Positions 17,101 to 27,600 of a stretch of 64,000 bases of DNA are shown here, piece after piece (the first letter of the stretch is position 1; each line of letters begins with the position of its first letter). The notes beneath the pieces were generated by a model that was not told the DNA's origin, ran no database searches, and was given only the letters and a program-made list of their open reading frames with translations. Source of the stretch: Runella defluvii (GTDB lineage: Bacteria; Bacteroidota; Bacteroidia; Cytophagales; Spirosomataceae); NCBI RefSeq assembly GCF_014195535.1, contig NZ_JACIBY010000011.1, forward strand, positions 1 to 64,000, given 5' to 3'. A program made the position numbers and the translations under genes.

Positions 17101-17550
17101 CAAGACGTTTTCTTGGGCCACGCGGTTCAGGTCTTTGCTGTCGATTTTACCCACAGAATACCCCAATGATTTTTCTTCGCGCTTGATACCCAAGGCGGTT
17201 ACGACCACTTCTTTCAGGTTTTCAATCCCTGGCGTGAGCACAATGTCCACCACATTTCGGTTGCCGACGACTACTTCTGAGGCATCATAACCGACAAACG
17301 AAAATACCAACGTTGGATTAGCGCCGCTGACTTCGATGCTGTACGCTCCAGTGGCGTTACTGGTCGAACCCTTTTGGGTTCCTTTCAAGATTACATTGAC
17401 TCCTGGCATAGGAGCACCGTCTTCTTTGGAAGTAATTTTTCCAGTGACGGTTCGTGTTTGAGCTATGGCTTGGGAAATACATAGCCCAACTACCAACATC
17501 ATCATTCCCAAATACCTCAGCATCTGAGAAGGTGTAGAGTTTTTAATCAT
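14137..17550 (-). CDS. SusC/RagA-family TonB-linked outer-membrane transporter (pair 1)
   Basis: A 1137-residue TonB-dependent transporter with a signal peptide (about 1-30), a carboxypeptidase-regulatory-like beta-sandwich (VTGKITSKEDGAPMPGVNV, about 34-115), a plug (LNAMAGKVAGVTIS to GVVLITTKSG, about 120-260), and a 22-strand barrel ending in GFKLGLTF with the terminal aromatic needed for assembly. No STN signalling domain precedes the sandwich, so it is not itself an ECF signal transducer. It forms a complex with the SusD protein encoded 24 bases downstream and would draw energy from the TonB operon at 34-40 kb. The leader holds complementary segments 17557-17564/17634-17641 that could form a stem-loop. 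Confidence 0.95.
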   Translation of the reverse strand: MIKNSTPSQMLRYLGMMMLVVGLCISQAIAQTRTVTGKITSKEDGAPMPGVNVILKGTQKGSTSNATGAYSIEVSGANPTLVFSFVGYDASEVVVGNRNVVDIVLTPGIENLKEVVVTALGIKREEKSLGYSVGKIDSKDLNRVAQENVLNAMAGKVAGVTISSTGGTGSSVSMVIRGATSLSSDNQPLFVVDGVPLANTLNNISQVGNDNRADFGNSISSLNPDDIESVSILKGPSAAALYGSRAGNGVVLITTKSGSKAKKMTVSITSNTVFDKPFKYLKWQTQFGTGQFSAIPPAISGTPLSNPFGGLVQENVAATYGAALDKGYEEVQWNSPIGADGKPMKMPLVSHPNNVKNFVQTGVTTTNGVSIANSTDMFNYRLSYSNMQHKGIIPNSDLFRNTINLNTSVKVSDKLRVSTNLDLSRSNSNNRPAGNRGANPLQWAYAVSPHTDIRDLENYWLPGQEGLQQRSQFKGIWNNPYFLAYEVNNSFVRDRAFGNIRAEWQITPEISLMGRYAIDTYNEKREMKVANSYTNDPRGAYGIIDIANFESNADFLATYKKDIKDISLSFSVGGNARYQKGSNVTNATKSGTGLIVPGVYTIQNIAPANLDYNSSWFQRAIYSGYGLANIGYKDMVFLDVTARNDWSSTLPAANRSYFYPSASLSLLVNEMLPLTNQISMLKLRTGFAQVGNDANPYQLLGTLGNAGTWDGVPRLSTPGTLLISDLKPEIVTSYESGIDLNLFKNRLRFSGTYYMVENRNQILSTKLPPSSGYTLKNINAGLLVSKGFEFVLGGTPIDRNNWRWDINANWTRNRTTIKQLSDDLPYYTLWTDAKGGAWTYVGEQIGDIYDAKVVTVESKESPYYGYPILDQTGKWQSIDAINTRNKIGNFNPKFIMGLQTSISYKGFSLSMSFDWRNGGDFVSQTYRFGEENGQSQLFLDKLFNPNGLTGKALRDYLVANQDKMVLINGNNFPLVGGPTPDYGGYPFKYGPYTLPYGGVFIPGVIATGYDANGNPTGFKENLGETGTLVLPFAGSTAWSFTRAFLYDASFLKLREITLGYDLPQSWLKKVGVQSANFSVYSRNIILWTAAKINIDPEMAFQQESGVQGGGSQFKQGIERYNVNPWVIPVGFKLGLTF

Positions 17551-17682
17551 GTTATTAATTGGTTAAGTAGTTGTATTATTCCCTTTTACGTATGCCAAAG
17601 TAAAAAGGGCTATCCACATTTACCTTTTTTTACAACCAATTGAAATAAAGTAACATAAAAGCCATTTTGGAAACATTTAGAT

Positions 17683-17717
17683 AAAAAAAAGGGCAGAAAT
17701 ATTCTGCCCTTTTTTTG
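17683..17717 (-). terminator. intrinsic terminator after susD-2
   Basis: GGGCAGAA (17691-17698) pairs with TTCTGCCC (17702-17709), flanked by an A8 and a T-run that extend the stem and give a U-run on the minus strand. It closes the second SusC/SusD unit. Confidence 0.88.
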
Positions 17718-17735
17718 TTCAACTAACCCAAAAAA

Positions 17736-19430
17736 TTACCAAGGCTTATTCGTCCCTTGAAGAACCCAAGGTTTCGACCATTGGCTATTTTTTCCTCTTA
17801 AACCAGAATGTTTTGTTACCTCTAATTTATTGATAGCTGCGTCAGCATTGGTACGGTTGAAGTTTACTTCATTGTCTCCGTAGTTGAAACGAACCGCCAC
17901 AACAGGCTCGGCCGAAGCAGGCCCTGCTTTCAACGCTGGCAAACCTGTACGGCGGTAATCAAACCACGCTTCCGTTGCCATTGTCCAGTTGGCAAGCCAC
18001 TTTTGCTCCATCACTTGCGCCAAGGTATTGTTAAATGCAACCCCTGGTTTAGCTATAAACGCATCATACTGCGAACCTACTCCCCAAGTTTCAAGAGAAT
18101 TTTTGACACCTGCATTGTAATTCGCCTGAGCGGTTCCTACCGACCAGCCTTTCAAAGCTGCTTCGGCCAAAATAAACGACGCTTCGGCCGATGATGCCAA
18201 ACGCGCTTTCAACAATCCACCGCTGCTTCCACGGTAAATTTCAGCCAACTGAGATACGTGCTGGTTTTGTACCGTTTGGCCAGGCGTTGGGTTGTTGTTG
18301 TAGGTATCAGGCTGGATAAGCCCCGCAGGTACACCCACATACTCGCCCGTGTCCAACGTACCTTTATACAACTTAGGATTATAATGACGCGTATATTTTG
18401 TCCCTTTTTTCACCTCAGCCAGCAACACTACGTCTGTCAAATAACTTACGCCTTGTTGAATCACCCCATCTTTACGGATAAACTTATCAACGTCGGTTGT
18501 GAGGGTTTCGTCAGCTACCCAGCGAACGTGAACAGGGGCAAGCCATACTTTCAAACGAGGGTCGCCCGTTGACACAAGTGCATTTACAAACGCTTGCGCA
18601 GGTTTTTTTCTTCTAAAGTTTGACTGCTCTTGGTCAAAAGCTACTGCGCCAGGCCACGCGTTTCCAGAAGTTGCACCGATGTAAGCCATGGTGGCGTCTT
18701 CTGCTTGGGTTTTGATGTAAATACCTGAGCTATAAATTGCTTCGATTCCAGCTTTTGCTTCAGCAGGCATTTTTTCAGAAACACGCATGTAATAACGCAA
18801 CAACAACGTATTGGCAAATTTCTGCCACGAGGTAGGGTTTCCTGCGTAAAACAAATCGTAACCTGTCGTATAACCCGTCGCATCTTTTGTTCCAAAAAGC
18901 TCAGAAGCCGCCTTCAAATCAGCGATAATTCCTTTGTAAATTACTTCTTGGCTATCAAAAGCAGGTTTCAACAATTCGTTAGATTGATCGCCTTTTACTG
19001 CCGATGTATAAGGAGCATCTCCCCACAAATCCGTGATAACCCCAAAGATAAACGAGCGCATTGTCAGCGCCACGCCTTGGTGGAACTTGTAGTTGAGCGC
19101 AACCGAACGCTTATACATAAACTCGTTGTTACGAAGCATGTTGTACCAGCCGCTCCAATCTTGCGGGCCCCAGTCATAGTGGTTGACGCCACTAAACCAG
19201 CCGTCGTGTTGGATGTGCTGGGCTACCCCTGCTACGTCGCCGTAGCCAAGTTCCAAATACGCTCTTGCCGCCGAGTTCATTACCTCAGGCATCATTAGGT
19301 TGGGGTTGGCAGTAGCTGGGTCAATCCCGTTTGGGTTTACGTTTGTTTCCGTCAAACGATCGCTACACGACGAGGCAACCACAATTGCCAAGGCCAACGC
19401 CGATTTTGATAAGATTTTTAACATTTTCAT
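17736..19430 (-). CDS. SusD/RagB-family outer-membrane lipoprotein (pair 2)
   Basis: A 564-residue SusD-like_2 lipoprotein, clearly paralogous to that of pair 1: NPNGIDPATANPNLMMPEV near the N-terminus, VITDLWGDAPYTSAVKG, LLRYYMRVSEKMPAEAKAGI and WFDYRRTGLPAL late. The lipobox lies in VVASSCSDRL (Cys about residue 22). It begins 23 bases after susC-2 and is followed by an intrinsic terminator. Compared with pair 1 it carries a longer middle loop around TRHYNPKLYKGTLDTGEYVG, which may alter ligand choice. Confidence 0.94.
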   Translation of the reverse strand: MKMLKILSKSALALAIVVASSCSDRLTETNVNPNGIDPATANPNLMMPEVMNSAARAYLELGYGDVAGVAQHIQHDGWFSGVNHYDWGPQDWSGWYNMLRNNEFMYKRSVALNYKFHQGVALTMRSFIFGVITDLWGDAPYTSAVKGDQSNELLKPAFDSQEVIYKGIIADLKAASELFGTKDATGYTTGYDLFYAGNPTSWQKFANTLLLRYYMRVSEKMPAEAKAGIEAIYSSGIYIKTQAEDATMAYIGATSGNAWPGAVAFDQEQSNFRRKKPAQAFVNALVSTGDPRLKVWLAPVHVRWVADETLTTDVDKFIRKDGVIQQGVSYLTDVVLLAEVKKGTKYTRHYNPKLYKGTLDTGEYVGVPAGLIQPDTYNNNPTPGQTVQNQHVSQLAEIYRGSSGGLLKARLASSAEASFILAEAALKGWSVGTAQANYNAGVKNSLETWGVGSQYDAFIAKPGVAFNNTLAQVMEQKWLANWTMATEAWFDYRRTGLPALKAGPASAEPVVAVRFNYGDNEVNFNRTNADAAINKLEVTKHSGLRGKNSQWSKPWVLQGTNKPW

Positions 19431-19453
19431 CGTACGCTATGAATGTTAGTTGA

Positions 19454-22400
19454 TTACAAATTGAAGTTTAACTTAAACCCGATTGGCATGGTCCAAGGCA
19501 TTACGTTTTGCAACTCAATACCTTGTCTGAAACGTCCGCCGTCTGCTTGGAATGCTCTTTCAGGGTCGATTCCGATTTTTGCAGCGTTCCAAAGCATGAG
19601 GTTACGGGTGAAAATTGAGATGCTAGCATTACGGAACCCACCAATGTTAGGGATATTGTAACTCAACGAAAGCTCTCTCATTTTCAAGAAAGACGCGTCA
19701 AACGTAATTTGTTGGTTGTAGCTCCAAGGATAGGTGTTTGAAATAGGGAAAATGTTAGTACCTGCACCACCCAAATGCTCCTTGTACGTACCATCAGCTT
19801 GTAAAATTACCCCTGGTACGAAAGCACCATCGCCATCGGCACCCATACCACCTGTTGCTTTGGTGTAGCCACCTACGCGAGGGAAGTTTCCGTTTTCAGG
19901 AATGATGTATTGTTCTGGATTAGATTTAAGAAGAGCAACTAGCTCAGCTTCCGAATACAATCCACCAGGAATTAGGTTATTAATTTGGCGTTGCGATTTC
20001 CAGTCAGACTCGCCGTAGCGGTAAGTATAAGATTGGAAGTTTCCGCCGATGCGTGCGTCAAAGCTAGCCGCCAATGAGAAGCGCTTATACGAAAGCGTGG
20101 TTTGCATACCCATGATAAAATTAGGGTTGAAGTTTCCTACTTTCATCCGAGCATTCCGATCATTGACAGGAATCCAGCTACCATTTCTGTCCAAAATAGG
20201 CCAACGGTAATAAGGCGAAGACGCATCTTGCACTGTTGCGTAGCCACGGCTATAGATGTCACCAATTTCTTGTCCTACGTACGTAAAGGCACCACCGTTG
20301 TTGTCATCCCAAAGCTGGTAGAAATCCATGCCTTCGGTCAACTCTTTGATACGCGTACGGTTACGAGTAAAGTTTACATTTACGTCTAAGTTCCAGCCAT
20401 TTTTGTCGCGGATTGGGCTACCACCAAGGTTGATTTCCCAGCCTTTACTTGCCAACAAACCTGCGTTGATAAGCTTGCTACCAAAACCTGAAGAAGAAGG
20501 TGTGGTAATGCTCAAAATCTGGTTTTTGTTTTCTACGTAGTAGTACGTTCCTTCAAAACGGATGCGGTTTTCAAACAAACCAAAATCCAATCCAAACTCC
20601 GTTGAAGTAGCGATTTCTGGTTTCAACTGGGCATTCAACAACGTACCCGGTACGTTGGTCGTAATCAAGCTTCCCCACGTCCCTGTACCCAACGTTGGTA
20701 CCAACTGATAAGGAGCGGCGTCATTACCCACTTGTGCCCAACCTGCTCTGAATTTCAACAATGAAATTGATTTTGGTAAGCTAAAGGTATAATTGGCCAA
20801 CCAGCTCAACGAAGCCGATGGGTAGAAATACGAACGGTTTTCGGCAGGAAGTGTACTCGACCAGTCGTTACGAGCTGTTAGGTCTAAGTAAAGCATGTTT
20901 TTATAACCCATCGATGCCATTCCATAGACACTATAAATCTCTTTCTTATTGCTTCCGTTGCTCACCTGCAACGACGCCAATGGAATGTTTGAGATACGGT
21001 ACAAGCCTGGCACAGTCAGAATGCTACCACCCATGTAGTCTTCTTTGTAGTTCTGCACCATGTAGTTTGCTCCACCCGACACGCTCACATCAAACGATTT
21101 GATGGCTTTTTTGTAGGTCAACAAGAAATCTGTGTTTGTTTCATTACGACCAATTCCTTGCAAGTAGTAACCTCCGTTTCTTACACGAGAGTAGCTCCAA
21201 GGAATTTTGGTTTCACGGTCTTCCGTAAACATATCGTACGATACCCGTGCAAAAGCCGAGAGTTCTGGCGTGATGTTATAATCCAACTTCATGTTTCCAT
21301 ACACACGGTCACGGTTGAAACCGTTATTGATTCCGTACGCCAAGAAATAAGGGTTGTCACCGTTTGCTGAAGGAGAAAGTTGGCGAATTTGCTCGTTACC
21401 AGGTACCCAGTAATTTTTCAAATCTCTCACGTCCACGTGTGGCCATAAGTACACTGCTTCCAATGGGTTAGCACCACGGTTGGCGGTCGATGGACGGTTT
21501 TTAGAGAAAGAGCGAACGAAGTTCAAGTTAGTGCTAAGTTTAACTTTGTTGCTAATATCGTACGTCCCTGCGGCTGATAAGGTATGGCGTTTCAAATCCG
21601 AGTTAGGAATCGGACCATTGTTTTGCATGTAGTTGTACGAAACGCGGTAGGTACTCTTATCGCTCGAACCCGAAATCGACAAGTTGTTGGTTGTCGTAAT
21701 CCCTGTTTCCAAGAAGTTTTTCATGTTGTCTTTGTACGACTTCAACTCGGTTGGAATTTTCTGACCATTGGCATCCAACGGGCTATTCCACTGCGCTGCC
21801 AAGATACCTTTATCCAACTCTGGACCCGCCCAATACGCCGACGTTTCGTCTAAGCGCGCATTGCGGTTTCCGTTGGCGTACTTGTAGTGAAAATCCAAGA
21901 AGCGGTAAGGAGTTTCGAAGACGTTGCTGGTTGAGAAAGAAACGCCCAAGCCTTTGCCTTTTTTGCCCGACTTGGTCGTAATCAAAATCACCCCATTTCC
22001 AGCGCGTGAACCGTACAATGCCGCTGCACTTGGGCCTTTCAAGACCGATACACTTTCTACATCGTCGGGGTTAAGGTCAGAGATGGCGTTACCGTAGTCA
22101 ACGTTGTTACGGTCTCCCATCGCACGAAGGTTGTTCAAGCTGTTGGCAATGGGTACACCGTCCACCACAAAAAGCGGTTGGTTATCATTGCTCAATGATT
22201 TTGCACCACGAATGATGATGCTTACCGATGAACCAACGCCGCTGGTCTGGTTGATTTGTACCCCAGCCACGCGCCCCGAAAGGGCGTTCAACACGTTTTC
22301 TTGCGGTACGTTCACGATGTCTTTACCAGACACCTCCCCTACCGAGTAACCGAGGGCACGTTTTTCGCGTTTGATACCCAAGGCCGTTACTACCACTTCC

Positions 22401-22738
22401 CCGAGTGTTTCGGCACCGGGGTTCAATTTTACGTCAATCATGTTACGGTTTCCTACCACAACTTCCGTTGGATCATACCCAACAAACGAAAAAACGAGGA
22501 CTGGATTAGCCCCGTTTACCTCAATTGAGTAGTTACCTGATGCGTTTGTGCTGGTCCCTTTTTGGGTACCCTTTAGTACGACGTTCACGCCAGGCATGGC
22601 AGATCCGTCTTCGCCAGTCGTTACTTTACCTGTGATGGTTCTAAGTTGGGCGTACACTGAAGTACAGAGGCCTCCCCATACCAATCCTATTACAAGTAAC
22701 ATCCTCGTTACCCGCTCTAAAGGAAAAAAGTGTTTCAT
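19454..22738 (-). CDS. SusC/RagA-family TonB-linked outer-membrane transporter (pair 2)
   Basis: A 1094-residue transporter paralogous to SusC-1. It has a signal peptide (about 1-30), a regulatory beta-sandwich beginning TITGKVTTGEDGSAMPGVNV, a plug with LNALSGRVAGVQI and GNGVILITTKSGKKGKG, and a barrel ending GFKLNFNL. It is about 40 residues shorter than SusC-1, mostly in extracellular loop regions. The start at 22738 is supported by the signal peptide. An extended stem-loop in the leader closes directly against this start codon, suggesting control at translation. Confidence 0.95.
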   Translation of the reverse strand: MKHFFPLERVTRMLLVIGLVWGGLCTSVYAQLRTITGKVTTGEDGSAMPGVNVVLKGTQKGTSTNASGNYSIEVNGANPVLVFSFVGYDPTEVVVGNRNMIDVKLNPGAETLGEVVVTALGIKREKRALGYSVGEVSGKDIVNVPQENVLNALSGRVAGVQINQTSGVGSSVSIIIRGAKSLSNDNQPLFVVDGVPIANSLNNLRAMGDRNNVDYGNAISDLNPDDVESVSVLKGPSAAALYGSRAGNGVILITTKSGKKGKGLGVSFSTSNVFETPYRFLDFHYKYANGNRNARLDETSAYWAGPELDKGILAAQWNSPLDANGQKIPTELKSYKDNMKNFLETGITTTNNLSISGSSDKSTYRVSYNYMQNNGPIPNSDLKRHTLSAAGTYDISNKVKLSTNLNFVRSFSKNRPSTANRGANPLEAVYLWPHVDVRDLKNYWVPGNEQIRQLSPSANGDNPYFLAYGINNGFNRDRVYGNMKLDYNITPELSAFARVSYDMFTEDRETKIPWSYSRVRNGGYYLQGIGRNETNTDFLLTYKKAIKSFDVSVSGGANYMVQNYKEDYMGGSILTVPGLYRISNIPLASLQVSNGSNKKEIYSVYGMASMGYKNMLYLDLTARNDWSSTLPAENRSYFYPSASLSWLANYTFSLPKSISLLKFRAGWAQVGNDAAPYQLVPTLGTGTWGSLITTNVPGTLLNAQLKPEIATSTEFGLDFGLFENRIRFEGTYYYVENKNQILSITTPSSSGFGSKLINAGLLASKGWEINLGGSPIRDKNGWNLDVNVNFTRNRTRIKELTEGMDFYQLWDDNNGGAFTYVGQEIGDIYSRGYATVQDASSPYYRWPILDRNGSWIPVNDRNARMKVGNFNPNFIMGMQTTLSYKRFSLAASFDARIGGNFQSYTYRYGESDWKSQRQINNLIPGGLYSEAELVALLKSNPEQYIIPENGNFPRVGGYTKATGGMGADGDGAFVPGVILQADGTYKEHLGGAGTNIFPISNTYPWSYNQQITFDASFLKMRELSLSYNIPNIGGFRNASISIFTRNLMLWNAAKIGIDPERAFQADGGRFRQGIELQNVMPWTMPIGFKLNFNL

Positions 22739-22800
22739 ATAGTCTGCTAAGTTTAATTAGTTAGTACCAATGGTACGTACTAACCAAATATTCAGACTAT
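22739..22800 (-). promoter_or_regulatory. leader stem-loop abutting the susC-2 start codon
   Basis: An 8-bp outer stem (22739-22746 with 22793-22800) encloses an 8-bp inner stem GTTAGTAC (22760-22767) with GTACTAAC (22777-22784). On the minus-strand mRNA the outer stem ends at the base immediately before the AUG. The structure could hide or present the initiation site, bind a regulator, or stabilise the message. Confidence 0.5.
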
Positions 22801-22911
22801 TGCAGATTTATTATTTTTTGGTAAAGAAAAGGAAAGGTTCGATTAACGTTTATAGACAAAAAATATTTTAACTCTCTAATTATCAGCAATTTATCTACAC
22901 ATAAAAAATAG

Positions 22912-22945
22912 GTAGGTGAGGAATAAAAAAATCTACCTCACCTAC
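22912..22945 (-). terminator. probable terminator after susD-3
   Basis: GTAGGTGAGG (22912-22921) pairs with CCTCACCTAC (22936-22945) around a 14-base loop. On the minus strand it is followed by a U-rich stretch. It separates pair 3 from susC-2. Confidence 0.65.
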
Positions 22946-22955
22946 ATAAATTAGT

Positions 22956-24599
22956 TTATTGCAATAACCACATTTTTGAAAACTCGTTATCTGTTGCAGG
23001 AGATAACGTGCTTACTCCCAAGTCGTAAGCCGTGCGGTTTTGCCCCAATTCATTGCCTGGATAGCGGTACCGAACGGGGAATGTATAACCCGTCAAGCGA
23101 CCATTACTGAAGATGTTTGGCAAGCCCGTGCGACGCAAATCCAAGTACGCTTCGGTCGAAACGGTAAATAAAGCCAACCATTTTTGTTCTGCAATTTTGG
23201 CCAACTGCCCTGCTTTATCAACTGGTAAAGCAATGCTGGTTTGTGCCAAGTATTTATCCACATCGGCTTGTTTTACTCCCCAACGCAATAATGAGTTGGT
23301 GATGCCCTTGCGGTAATACGTATCTGCACTTCCCGAAATCAAACCTTTAGCCGCAGCTTCGGCCAAAATGAACTGCACCTCGTCGCTGTTCATCAGTTGG
23401 GCTTTGAGCAAATTATGCTTGTTTTGGCGAAACAACTGCGAATACTGTGAAACTTTAAAGTTACCCACGACCCCACCTGCGGCGGTGTTGTAGTGCCCGT
23501 TTCCGTTTTTCCAGTCGCTCAACATCCCCGCAATAAATCCTACATATAGCTTGTCAGTATCGGTGATATTGGATACTTGCGCGGCCATGTCTTTGTTGTT
23601 CACGTCCAAATACTCCCACTTTGACGTATAAGTAAAGCCGTTGGCATCGGTTGTTGCTACCGTTTGTCCATCTTTCGACTTATCGGTAGTCCAAGGAGTT
23701 TCTACGGGAGCTACCCATACATTCAAACGCGGGTCTTTTAACTCTACTAGCTTGTCAACCAATGTTTTACAAGGACGACGTTTGTTAAATTCATCGACCG
23801 AACCCCAGTTGATTGTACCACCTTTCCACGAGTTATCCGCCGTTGTTCCTACGTAGGCAATGGAGGCATTTTCGGTAGCATCCGTAAAAACTGGAGAAGC
23901 AAGCACGGCGGTCATTCGTGCACCAGCATCCGTCAATTTGCCCGACGCACGCATAATTAAGCGCAATTTGAGCGAGTTAGCGAATTTGAGCCACTTGGTT
24001 TTATCCCCGCCAAACATCAAGTCATAACTTTTGTCGATGGGTTCTGTCCCTGAGTTCATCAGCGCCGTGGCATCGTCCAACTCTTTCAACAAGCCCGTGT
24101 AAGTATCCGACTGTTTGTCGTATTTGGGATACAAAATCCCCTCGCGTGCTTTCAAGGCTTGGGTATAATACACATCGCCGTAAAAATCGGTCATGTACGA
24201 AAACAACATCACCCGAAACGTGATAAAAATACCCTTGTGTACTTTCGACGCCCGTTTATCGGCTAAGCCAATCGAACCGTCAATCAGTTTAAGGATGTTC
24301 ATGGCCGAGTACATGTCGTCAATCGGCGACTTAAATCCTGAATAGAAGTTGTCGCCACTCTGGTAGTTGCTTTGCATGTGTTGCACCGCACTAGGAAGGC
24401 GGCGGTTGTCAAAGCCCATGTTTTGGTAGAAAAGCGACGTTTGCTTAATGACCGACGCCAACAAGAACGGGTCGTTGACCGATTCTACCGCGTCGAGCTG
24501 CTGTACGGTGTCCACTACCCGTAATTCATCTTCACTGCAAGACGTTGTGATTCCTGTCAGTAAGGCTGAGAATGCGAAAATTTTTATGTATGATTTCAT
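22956..24599 (-). CDS. SusD/RagB-family outer-membrane lipoprotein (pair 3)
   Basis: A 547-residue lipoprotein with lipobox cysteine in GITTSCSEDEL (about residue 21). It is the most divergent SusD of the three: the NPNG motif is lost, while YMTDFYGDVYYTQALKAREG, KWLKFANSLKLRLIMRASGK and AYLDLRRTGLPNI keep the SusD-like_2 signature. It starts 29 bases after susC-3. It would form the lid of SusC-3. The stronger divergence of both members of this pair suggests a ligand different from pairs 1 and 2 (inference). Confidence 0.92.
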   Translation of the reverse strand: MKSYIKIFAFSALLTGITTSCSEDELRVVDTVQQLDAVESVNDPFLLASVIKQTSLFYQNMGFDNRRLPSAVQHMQSNYQSGDNFYSGFKSPIDDMYSAMNILKLIDGSIGLADKRASKVHKGIFITFRVMLFSYMTDFYGDVYYTQALKAREGILYPKYDKQSDTYTGLLKELDDATALMNSGTEPIDKSYDLMFGGDKTKWLKFANSLKLRLIMRASGKLTDAGARMTAVLASPVFTDATENASIAYVGTTADNSWKGGTINWGSVDEFNKRRPCKTLVDKLVELKDPRLNVWVAPVETPWTTDKSKDGQTVATTDANGFTYTSKWEYLDVNNKDMAAQVSNITDTDKLYVGFIAGMLSDWKNGNGHYNTAAGGVVGNFKVSQYSQLFRQNKHNLLKAQLMNSDEVQFILAEAAAKGLISGSADTYYRKGITNSLLRWGVKQADVDKYLAQTSIALPVDKAGQLAKIAEQKWLALFTVSTEAYLDLRRTGLPNIFSNGRLTGYTFPVRYRYPGNELGQNRTAYDLGVSTLSPATDNEFSKMWLLQ

Positions 24600-24628
24600 G
24601 TTCTTGATTGTACAGTGATAGTAAATGC

Positions 24629-27600
24629 TTAAAAATCAAGAGAAAGCTTCAATCCGTACGAACGAATCGCTGGCAAAGTTGCTCTCAAAATACCTTGGTT
24701 GGTACCTACCCCCGTAAAAGCTGACTCAGGGTCTTCGTTGCGTCCAGAAGCATTCCATTGGAACAAGTTACGGCCAATAAACGCCAACGATACATTGTTG
24801 AGGTTATACTTAGAGGTCAGGTTTTTGGGCAATGTGTATGCCAACGTGATTTCTCTCATTTTGAAGTTGGTCGCATCGTACGTTCGGGTGGCTGAGAAGT
24901 TCCAGATGATGTCACCGTAGCCGTTATAAGGGAAATCGTAGAACGTATTTTTAGGATTTGCCCCATTTACGATGTAGTCGGCGTCAGTAGCAGCGGCAGG
25001 GTCTCCTTTGTAGTTAGGATTCAAGAAAACGCCTTTTACGTAACTCGCATCTTGGAAATCCGAGCGTTTGTCGTTGTTATTTGAGTTGATAGCCGCATAG
25101 TCGCTGGCATTTTCAGCAGGCCAAACCATGCCACCGTGCGCCGCGTCACGTCCACCTACCCACCAAGGGTTGTTGTCGCCCGAGCCCAAGGTCGTCATGG
25201 CGCGCCCGTTCGATTCCGCATACTGCTGGTTTACCGATACGTACTTACCTCCTTTACGTAAGCTTCCTACCAACCCAAGCGTAAATTGCTTGTATTTCAA
25301 TGTCGTATTCAAGCCTAAGATAAAATCAGGGTTGAAGTTACCGAGTTTACCACGGTCACGCTCATCGCTTGATTTCTGGATTTTGCCTTCTTTGCTGTCT
25401 AACAAAGGCATTCCTGCGTATTTACCCGTTTTTACGCGCAAAATAGGGTTTTCTTCATAGATACTTCCGATTACTTCACCTTCGGCCAACTTCACTTTTG
25501 TTTTACCATCGTAGCTGGCAAATACATACCCTGCTGGCGCAAATTTGTCAGACAAGCGGGTGATTGTTGCTTTATAGTGCGTAAAACTTGCCGAAACATC
25601 CCAAGTGAAATCTTTGGTTTTGATAGGTGTAAAGTTCAATCCCCACTCAAAGCCTTTGTTGCGGACGTCGCCGATGTTGGTCAACAAGCCCGTGTAACCT
25701 GTTCCTTGTACCAACGGAATGTTGTCGATTTGGTCTTTTTGGTCTTTCACGAAGTAAGTGAAATCAAGTTTCAAACGGTTGCTAAACATCCAAAGGTCAA
25801 AACCTGCTTCTTTAGAAATCGAGTGTTGCGCTTTCAAGTCAGGGTCAACGATGGTTGCATTCAAGCTAACCGTATTGATAGAACCCCAAGGGCTGGCGTC
25901 GTAACTGTACGTGTCAATCGAACGACGACGCACCAAACCGTTTCCTACGTCGGCGTAGTTTAAGCGGGCTTTCAAATAGTTAATCACTTGTGGCAACTTA
26001 AATGATTCTGAAGCCACCCAGCTCAACGAAGCTGATGGGTAGAAATAGCTGATTTTTTCTTGAGCGTACGCCCCTTTCCAGTCATTGCGGCCAGTTACTT
26101 CCAAAAACAACTTGTTGTCGTAGCTAAGGTTCGCTGTTCCGTACGCACTTACTGATTTTCCGTTGAAATACGGCGCGCCTACGTTTGTACCTAAGTTAGT
26201 ACCCGTTCCGCTCACCGTCAAAGTCCCTGCTTTGATGTTGGCGAGTGTAAACAAGTTAGGCGAGCTCAAATCTCCTCCCGTGATTTCGAGCGTACTGGCA
26301 TTGGTGAAGCGGTAGTTCCCCCCACCCGACACCGACAAGTTCATTTTGCCAAATGTGTTGTTGTAGGTCAAAATCGCATCCGTATTGGCTTCCATGCTGT
26401 TGTTATTACCCACGACGTATTGTCCGTAGGCATCACCTTTTGCTCCCCAAGATTGGCGCAATTCGTAGTTTTCTCTCACGTTTTGCATACCCGTACGGAG
26501 CATCAACGAAAATGGCTTCGACAATTGCCAGTCCAATTGCGCCTTACCAAAGTAATTGTCCCGCGCAAACTTGTGGATTTTCTCATAGGTAATCCACCAA
26601 GGGTTGTTTTGAGCTACATCAATGCCATTGTCTTTCATAATGGCTCCGTTTTGGCGAACTCCCGCAAAACCTGTCAACCAATAATCCCGCATTTGTGAAA
26701 GTGGCTGTAGGTTAGTAGGCAAATTGAACAACAAATCATTCAATACACTGTTAGAACCAGTAACGTTGGCTTTGTTTGGGGTAAAAGTTTTGATGTAATT
26801 ACCGCTCACCGATACGCGAATGTCTTTGGTCAAATTGTACGTGGTATTCAACGTAAACGACTTCTGATCGGTCTTGGTGTTAGGCATTACGCCTCTGTTG
26901 TTCATGTCCGAAATCGAAAAACGGAACGACCCTTTATCGTAGTTGCCTGTCACACCCACGGTATTGGTCAGTGTACTACCTGTTCGGAGGTATTCTTTCA
27001 CGCGGTCTTCGCCCGACGATACCATTGGGCCGTTTTTCCATTGCTTGGCCGCTACGTCCCAATAATCCCCTTTGTATGTTCCATCAAGAATCGGCCCCCA
27101 AGTATCGGTATTGTCATATTGCCACTCATAGGCGCGTTCTCCTTGTCCAAATACCGTTTGTTCGGGGAAAAACTGGTAGGCTTTTTCCGTCGTTGCCGCC
27201 GATGTGAAGCTCACCCCAATTCCTTTTTTCAACCCCACGCCCGATTTGGTCGTAATCATAATCACCCCGTTACCTCCTTCAGCGCCGTAAAGCGCACCAG
27301 CACTTCCACCTTTCAGGATGGTTACCGAGGCGATGTCTTCAGGGTTCAGTTGCGAAAGAATGTTTCCAAAATCAACCCCGTCTTTGTTGGTAAACGACTG
27401 CGTACCCACTGGCACACCGTTGATGACGTACAAAGGCTGACTTTTCAACGAAACGTTGGCATCGCTCAAGGTAGGCATCGCCGACGACCCACGAATGTTC
27501 ACCAACACCGACGACGTAGGGTCGCTACTCAAGCTTGTGAGGTTTACCCCACTTACTTTTCCGTCTAGGGCTTTCAACAAGTTAGGGTTAGATGCCTTTA

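Noticed and set aside
16471-17290. long antisense frames of about 190 codons over susC-1
   Set aside because: Typical shadow frames in the codon-biased susC gene; similar ones lie over M1 peptidase, PAP-like and clpB genes and none has family features.
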